From: DATKDU01 sp035512595
GTDB taxonomy: Bacteria > Planctomycetota > Planctomycetia > Pirellulales > Pirellulaceae
DNA length: 36,867 bases
Direction of reading: 5' to 3'
Assembly (NCBI GenBank): GCA_035512595.1
Contig: DATKDU010000402.1
Location: forward strand, 1-36,867
Position numbers and translations under genes: made by a program. This document shows positions 33,261 through 36,867 of this stretch, piece after piece. Below the pieces are notes generated by a model. That model searched no databases, was not told the origin of the DNA, and worked only from the letters and a program-made list of their open reading frames with translations. Within the stretch, counting starts at the first letter, position 1. Each line of letters begins with the position of its first letter.

Positions 33261-34016
33261 TTAGTTCCCTTTGCCCTTCGTCGTCGTTTCCGCCTGGAAC
33301 GGCATGCCGAGCTGCGCGAGCAGCTCCCGCGACTCATCGTCGCTGGCATTGGCGACCACGATCGTGATGTTCATTCCTTGCACCCGCGGAAATTTGTCCG
33401 GATTCAACTCGGGAAACACAAGCTGCTCCGACAGCCCCAGGCTGTAATTGCCGTGGCCGTCGAACGCCTTGCGGTTGACGCCGCGAAAGTCGCGGACGCG
33501 CGGCAAGGCGAGCGACACCAGCCGGTCTAAAAACTCGTACATCCGCTGCTTCCGCAGCGTCACCGCACAGCCGATCGGCATTCCCTCGCGGAGGCGAAAG
33601 GCCGAAATGGCCTGGCGGGCCTTGGTGAGCACCGGCTTCTGCCCGGCAATCTGCGTCATCGCTTCGGCCGCAGCCTCCAGGTGTTTCTTGTCCTGAGTCG
33701 CGGCGCCCACGCCCATGTTGATGACAATCTTCTGCACCCGCGGCAGCGCGAGCCGGTTCTTGCGGCCCAGCTTCTCGGTCAGGGCCGGCAGGATCTCTTT
33801 CTCGTACTTGATCTGCAGCCGCGGCGGCACCGGCTTTTCAGCGGCTTCCTTGGACGCCTTGCCTTCTTTGGCCCCCTTGGGTTCCTTGGCAGCCTTGGAT
33901 TCCTTGCTCTCCTTGGCGGCTTTGGGCTCCTTGGCGGCTTTGGGCTCCTTGGCGGCTTTTTCCTTGCCGGCCTTGGCTTCCTTCGGCGGTTTGGATTCTT
34001 TGGGTTCTTTGGCCAT
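33261..34016 (-). CDS. rplE: 50S ribosomal protein L5 with about 65-residue Lys/Glu/Ala repeat extension
   Basis: The product has 251 residues, against about 180 for ordinary L5. The L5 core starts near residue 65 (RLQIKYEKEILPALTEKLG) and carries RVQKIVINMGVG, KPVLTKARQAISAFRLREGMPIGCAVTLR and FPELNPDKFPRVQGMNITIV. Residues 1-63 are a low-complexity tail of KEPKAAKE-type units. The tail is translated in frame, and AGGTGA precedes ATG 34016. A GTG inside the tail (residue 63) could give a normal-length product but lacks a ribosome binding site. L5 binds 5S rRNA and the P-site tRNA region; the tail may add rRNA contacts. Confidence 0.95.
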   Translation of the reverse strand: MAKEPKESKPPKEAKAGKEKAAKEPKAAKEPKAAKESKESKAAKEPKGAKEGKASKEAAEKPVPPRLQIKYEKEILPALTEKLGRKNRLALPRVQKIVINMGVGAATQDKKHLEAAAEAMTQIAGQKPVLTKARQAISAFRLREGMPIGCAVTLRKQRMYEFLDRLVSLALPRVRDFRGVNRKAFDGHGNYSLGLSEQLVFPELNPDKFPRVQGMNITIVVANASDDESRELLAQLGMPFQAETTTKGKGN

Positions 34017-34058
34017 AATTCACCTGCATGCAGTCCGCTGTCGCGAGCGGCGCTGATT

Positions 34059-34406
34059 TTATTTACTGCGAGTCTTGGAGGGAGCGATCTGTCCCAGCGC
34101 GGCGTGGCACGTCTTGCGACGGCAGAATCGCTCTTTGCCGCCGTCGGACACGGCCCGGGAGCCCGTGCGCGTCGGCTGGTTGCAGCGCGAGCAGACCAGC
34201 AGCACGTTGGAGATCTGAATCGGCATTTCCTTGTTGAGCCGGCCCCCTTGCGGGTTCTTCTGGCTCTTGCGGACGTGCTTGAAGACCTTGTTCACGCCTT
34301 CGACCGTGACCTTGCCGGCCTCGTGATCGATGTGCAGCACCTTGCCGCGCTCGCCCTTGGCGTTGCCGGCAATGATTTGCACGATGTCGTTGGTTTTCAG
34401 ATGCAT
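34059..34406 (-). CDS. rplX: 50S ribosomal protein L24
   Basis: The product has 115 residues. The KOW motif is at KTNDIVQIIAGNAKGERGKVL, followed by KVFKHVRKSQKNPQGG and the C-terminal segment VLLVCSRCNQPTRTG...RFCRRKTCH with four Cys, the usual zinc-type L24 end. Its ATG at 34406 overlaps the rplN stop as ATGA, so the two are translationally coupled. Confidence 0.96.
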   Translation of the reverse strand: MHLKTNDIVQIIAGNAKGERGKVLHIDHEAGKVTVEGVNKVFKHVRKSQKNPQGGRLNKEMPIQISNVLLVCSRCNQPTRTGSRAVSDGGKERFCRRKTCHAALGQIAPSKTRSK

Positions 34407-34774
34407 CACACCACCTCGCTCGCCAGGCTGACGATCTTCATGAAGTTCCTCTCGCGGAGTTCGCGGGCCACTGCGCCGAAGATGCGGGTGCCGCGGGGAC
34501 TGTTCTCCGCGTCGATGATCACCACCGCGTTGCCGTCGAACTTGATGTAGCTGCCGTCGGCGCGGCGGACCGGGCTCTTGGTGCGGACGACGACGGCCCG
34601 CACCACGGCTTTTTTCTTGATCTCGCTGCCGGCAATCACGCTCTTGACAGAGCAAATGATGACGTCGCCGAGGCTGGCGGTGCGGCGGCGCGAGCCGCCG
34701 AGCACCTTGACGCACATCACTTCCCGCGCGCCGGTGTTGTCCGCGACGGCCATTCGTGTTTCTTGCTGGATCAT
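34406..34774 (-). CDS. rplN: 50S ribosomal protein L14
   Basis: The product has 122 residues, the standard length. The start is MIQQETRMAVADNTGAREVM, then VKVLGGSRRRTASLGDVIICSVK and the C-terminal GAVARELRERNFMKIVSLASEVV. The ATG at 34774 is chosen over a longer frame (to 34822) on family grounds. Its stop overlaps the rplX start. Confidence 0.97.
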   Translation of the reverse strand: MIQQETRMAVADNTGAREVMCVKVLGGSRRRTASLGDVIICSVKSVIAGSEIKKKAVVRAVVVRTKSPVRRADGSYIKFDGNAVVIIDAENSPRGTRIFGAVARELRERNFMKIVSLASEVV

Positions 34775-34804
34775 GACTTGCACGCCTTGTTGATTCGTTC
34801 TTGC

Positions 34805-34865
34805 CAGTAGCCGAAGTCGCAAGACTTCGGAATTTCCGTCCGAAGTCTTGCGACTTCGGCTACTG
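34805..34865. repeat. 26-bp perfect inverted repeat between rpsQ and rplN
   Basis: Arms 34805-34830 and 34840-34865 are exact reverse complements around a 9-nt loop. Each arm is also a smaller hairpin: CCGAAGTC, loop GCAA, GACTTCGG (34811-34830), and its mirror copy with loop TTGC. On the minus-strand transcript it ends 31 nt before the rplN ATG, and it abuts the rpsQ stop. A stable structure here could affect coupling of rplN to upstream genes or mRNA processing. Confidence 0.85.
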
Positions 34866-34868
34866 AAT

Positions 34869-35162
34869 TTACGTCGCCTCGCCGCCCGGAACCTCGCTCC
34901 CCTTCACTTCCGGCGTCACCGTGGAAGCCGAAACGATCCGCTTGACCACCCACCGCTTGAGCTTCGACAGCGGACGCGACTCCTCGATCTCCACCGTGTC
35001 CCCGATCTTGGACTTGTTCTCTTCATCGTGGGCGTAGCAGATCGTCCGCCGACGCATGATCTTGCCGTACATGGGATGCCGCACCAGGCGCGGGATTTCC
35101 ACTCGCCTGGTCTGGGACGCTTTGTCCCGCGTGACGACGCCGACGACGATTCGCTTGGGCAT
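34869..35162 (-). CDS. rpsQ: 30S ribosomal protein S17
   Basis: The product has 97 residues. VVGVVTRDKASQTRRVEIPRLVRHPMYGKIMRR in pieces is the S17 start, and YAHDEENKSKIGDTVEIEESRPLSKLKRWVV gives the signature GD.V.I.E.RPLSK.K. It ends with a small acidic/Gly-rich tail. S17 is a primary 16S rRNA binder. Confidence 0.97.
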   Translation of the reverse strand: MPKRIVVGVVTRDKASQTRRVEIPRLVRHPMYGKIMRRRTICYAHDEENKSKIGDTVEIEESRPLSKLKRWVVKRIVSASTVTPEVKGSEVPGGEAT

Positions 35163-35198
35163 GGCTGCTTCTACCGGTTAATCTGCTGAATGTTCTCG

Positions 35199-35396
35199 TT
35201 ACGCTTGGGCTGACTGCCGCTGGGTTTGCACCGTCTTGATCCGCGCCACGAGGCGGCGGTTGCGGCGCAGCTCGCTGGGGGCGTCCAAACGCTCCGTCTG
35301 CGCCTGCATCGTCAGCCGGAACAGGTTCTGCTCCGTTTCCTTGAGCGTGAGCTGGAGCTGATCGTCGCTCATCTCTCGTAATTCGGCGGCCTTCAT
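35199..35396 (-). CDS. rpmC: 50S ribosomal protein L29
   Basis: This is a 65-residue protein from ATG 35396 (MKAAELREMSDDQLQLTL). KETEQNLFRLTMQAQT and RRNRRLVARIKTV are typical of L29. GAGG lies about 10 nt upstream. It lies between rplP and rpsQ as in most bacteria. Confidence 0.95.
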   Translation of the reverse strand: MKAAELREMSDDQLQLTLKETEQNLFRLTMQAQTERLDAPSELRRNRRLVARIKTVQTQRQSAQA

Positions 35397-35432
35397 ACGC
35401 TCGCAACCTCTCGTCAATCGTTGAATCAATTC

Positions 35433-35849
35433 CTACGCCGGACGACGCTTGATCATCCGCACTCGCACCGGCATCTTGTGGGCCAGCCGCGCGAAGCACA
35501 GCTTGGCCTGCTGCTCGTTGACGCCGCCCAGCTCGTAGAGCACGGTTCCCGGCTTCACCACGGCGACCCAGTGGTCCGGCTCGCCCTTTCCTTTTCCCAT
35601 CCGCGTCTCCAGCGGCCGGCTGGTCACCGACTTGTGCGGAAAAATGCGAATGTACAGACGACCCTCGCCGCGGACGTATTGCTGTGCGGCAATACGCCCC
35701 GACTCGATGGTCACCGCCTTGATCCAGCCACCCTGCACCGCCTGAAGTCCGTAGTCGCCAAACACCACGCGATTGCCGCGGGTGGCGTTACCTTTTATAC
35801 GTCCTCTTTGGCTTTTTCGGTGCTTCACTCGCTTGGGCATCAGCGCCAT
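35433..35849 (-). CDS. rplP: 50S ribosomal protein L16
   Basis: The product has 138 residues from ATG 35849 (an ATG at 35840, giving MPKRVKHRK, is the more usual start). KSQRGRIKGNATRGNRVVFGDYGLQA is the L16 start. RIFPHKSVTSRPLETRMGKGKGEPDHWVAVVKPG carries the L16 signatures. The first 62 nt (53 nt with the alternative start) overlap the end of rpsC in another frame. GAGGGAGA upstream of 35849 supports the longer form. Confidence 0.96.
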   Translation of the reverse strand: MALMPKRVKHRKSQRGRIKGNATRGNRVVFGDYGLQAVQGGWIKAVTIESGRIAAQQYVRGEGRLYIRIFPHKSVTSRPLETRMGKGKGEPDHWVAVVKPGTVLYELGGVNEQQAKLCFARLAHKMPVRVRMIKRRPA

Positions 35850-36501
35850 TGGAAGCGTCTCCCTCGTACGTACCTTGATTGACCCACACCTGCACGCCGA
35901 TGTTTCCCTGCGGCGTCGCCGCCTCGGTGAAACCGTAATCGATCTTCGCCCGCAGCGTGGACAGCGGCAGCGAGCCGGCCGTCGCCTTCTCGCAGCGCGC
36001 CATCTCCGAGCCGCCCAAGCGGCCGGCGAGCTGAATCTTGATTCCTTTGGCCCCCGCGTCCATCGTCGTTTCGATGGCCCGCTTCATCGTCCGGCGGAAA
36101 CTCGACCGCTTGGCCAACTGCTGGGCAATGTCCTCGGCCACGAGCTGCGCCTGGATTTCCGGACGCGCGATCTCCTCGATCTTCAGGTTGACGCGGCGGC
36201 CGGTCAGGTTCTGGAGCTCTTCCTGGAGCAACTCCACCTCCTGCCCCTTTTTGCCGATGATCAGCCCCGGCCGCGCCACGTACAGCACGACCTTCACCTC
36301 GTCGCGCGTCCGCTCGATCTCGATCCGATCGATGCCGGCCTGGCGATACTGCGTCTTGCTCGGGTGGTTCTTAATGAACTGCCGGATCTTGCTGTCCTCG
36401 ATCAGGAGGTTGGAAAACTCCTGCTTGGACGCGTACCAGCGGCTCTTCCAGCCGATCATGATGCCGGTGCGAAAACCGACCGGATTGACCTTTTGACCCA
36501 T
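35788..36501 (-). CDS. rpsC: 30S ribosomal protein S3
   Basis: The product has 237 residues. MGQKVNPVGFRTGIMIGWKS is the standard start. The KH domain includes LYVARPGLIIGKKGQEVELL, and the C-terminal domain GIKIQLAGRLGGSEMARCE is typical. The last about 35 residues (after IGVQVWVNQGTYEGD) form a tail of Ala/Lys/Pro ending KRTYKR. The coding of this tail overlaps rplP. S3 lines the mRNA entry channel. Confidence 0.97.
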   Translation of the reverse strand: MGQKVNPVGFRTGIMIGWKSRWYASKQEFSNLLIEDSKIRQFIKNHPSKTQYRQAGIDRIEIERTRDEVKVVLYVARPGLIIGKKGQEVELLQEELQNLTGRRVNLKIEEIARPEIQAQLVAEDIAQQLAKRSSFRRTMKRAIETTMDAGAKGIKIQLAGRLGGSEMARCEKATAGSLPLSTLRAKIDYGFTEAATPQGNIGVQVWVNQGTYEGDASNGADAQASEAPKKPKRTYKR

Positions 36502-36540
36502 AACTAGTTGCTCTGCGCTAAGGAATGTCTTGGCGATTCC

Positions 36541-36680
36541 AAATCCGAAGCACGAAACCCGAAAGCCGAAACAGATTCAAGTGATAAAAGCCTCAATGTT
36601 CCAAACGTTCTAAATCGGACCGTTTCGATCATTCCTGTTTTGGATTTCGGATTTGTTTCGTATTTCGTGTTTCGGATTTT
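36541..36680. repeat. AT-rich imperfect fold-back element C
   Basis: Left arm 36541-36574 (AAATCCGAAGCACGAAA...) and right arm 36635-36680 (...TTTCGTGTTTCGGATTT) pair at both ends (16 of 17 and 14 of 16), with about 12 extra nt in the right arm. It fills the 191-nt spacer between rplV and rpsC. The phrase GAAGCACGAAA is shared with the element at 17812-17926. Confidence 0.7.
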
Positions 36681-36692
36681 GAATTTCTGCTT

Positions 36693-36867
36693 CTACGCTT
36701 CGTTAATGTCTTCCAACACGACAGTAATGTGGCTGGTTCGCTTGAGGATCATGTACGCCTGGCCGCGGGACATGGGGCGAATCCGCTTGAACATCGGCCC
36801 GCCGTCGATGCGGGCGTCCACGACCAGAAGCTGCTCGACCCGCACGGTCTTGCCCGGGTTCTGATCC
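36693..36867 (-). CDS. rplV: 50S ribosomal protein L22, C-terminal part (runs off window)
   Basis: The frame is open from the right window edge to TAG at 36693-36695, giving 58 C-terminal residues. VRVEQLLVVDARIDGGPMF and KRIRPMSRGQAYMILKRTSHITVVLE are the L22 C-terminal signature (K.RP..RG.A..I.KRTSHITV.). The position immediately upstream of rpsC is the standard S10 operon order. L22 reaches the peptide exit tunnel. Confidence 0.95.
   Translation of the reverse strand, partial: DQNPGKTVRVEQLLVVDARIDGGPMFKRIRPMSRGQAYMILKRTSHITVVLEDINEA

Overview
The window looks like GC-rich chromosomal DNA from a planctomycete, probably from the Pirellulales side of the phylum. This is inferred from gene content, with no database search. 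The pointers are two GroEL paralogues around one groES, a Tat-exported DUF1080 protein, a Ser/Thr kinase with a stand-alone receiver-like partner, a bPH membrane protein with a zinc ribbon, and a housekeeping S10/spc ribosomal operon whose spacers are full of palindromes and AT-rich fold-back elements. No tRNA, rRNA, CRISPR array, transposase or integrase was seen.

Layout. 1-5075: the 5' part of a type VI secretion baseplate gene (tssK, minus strand, runs off the window), divergent from a 1501-residue membrane-anchored protein with a caspase-like fold that lacks the usual catalytic cysteine context. 5093-6943: a compact three-gene cassette (TIGR04255-family protein plus two small uncharacterised proteins) behind a near-consensus promoter. 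7268-9223: a peptidoglycan-binding-like protein with a 12-residue repeat tail, and an HTH protein. 9308-10612: nrdR and a zinc-ribbon/PH-domain membrane protein. 10615-14174: a minus-strand polysaccharide cluster transcribed Wzz-like protein, FkbM-type methyltransferase, GT2 glycosyltransferase. 14395-15312: an uncharacterised protein with a basic tail. 15668-21397: chaperone block groEL1-groES-groEL2-terminator-dnaJ-grpE. 21562-23442: FmdB-type zinc ribbon, yacG and a polytopic membrane protein. 23446-24950: kinase and degenerate receiver. 25126-28179: DUF1080 protein, a cysteine-containing unknown and a sugar-phosphate isomerase-like TIM barrel. 28242-36867: the ribosomal operon on the minus strand, read rplV(partial)-rpsC-rplP-rpmC-rpsQ-rplN-rplX-rplE-rpsN-rpsH-rplF-rplR-rpsE-rplO-secY-adk.

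How it fits together. The chaperone and ribosomal blocks are conserved housekeeping operons. GrpE and DnaJ would serve a DnaK encoded elsewhere, and the GroELs share the single GroES here. The accessory material is at the left end, where tssK, the pseudo-caspase membrane protein and the three-gene cassette lie within 7 kb. That area is the best candidate for undescribed biology. The other unusual signal is non-coding: (i) short perfect hairpins with a three-base TCC/GGA/AGA loop and unrelated stems, and (ii) about 115-140 bp AT-rich imperfect inverted repeats. Both sit repeatedly between essential genes inside operons.
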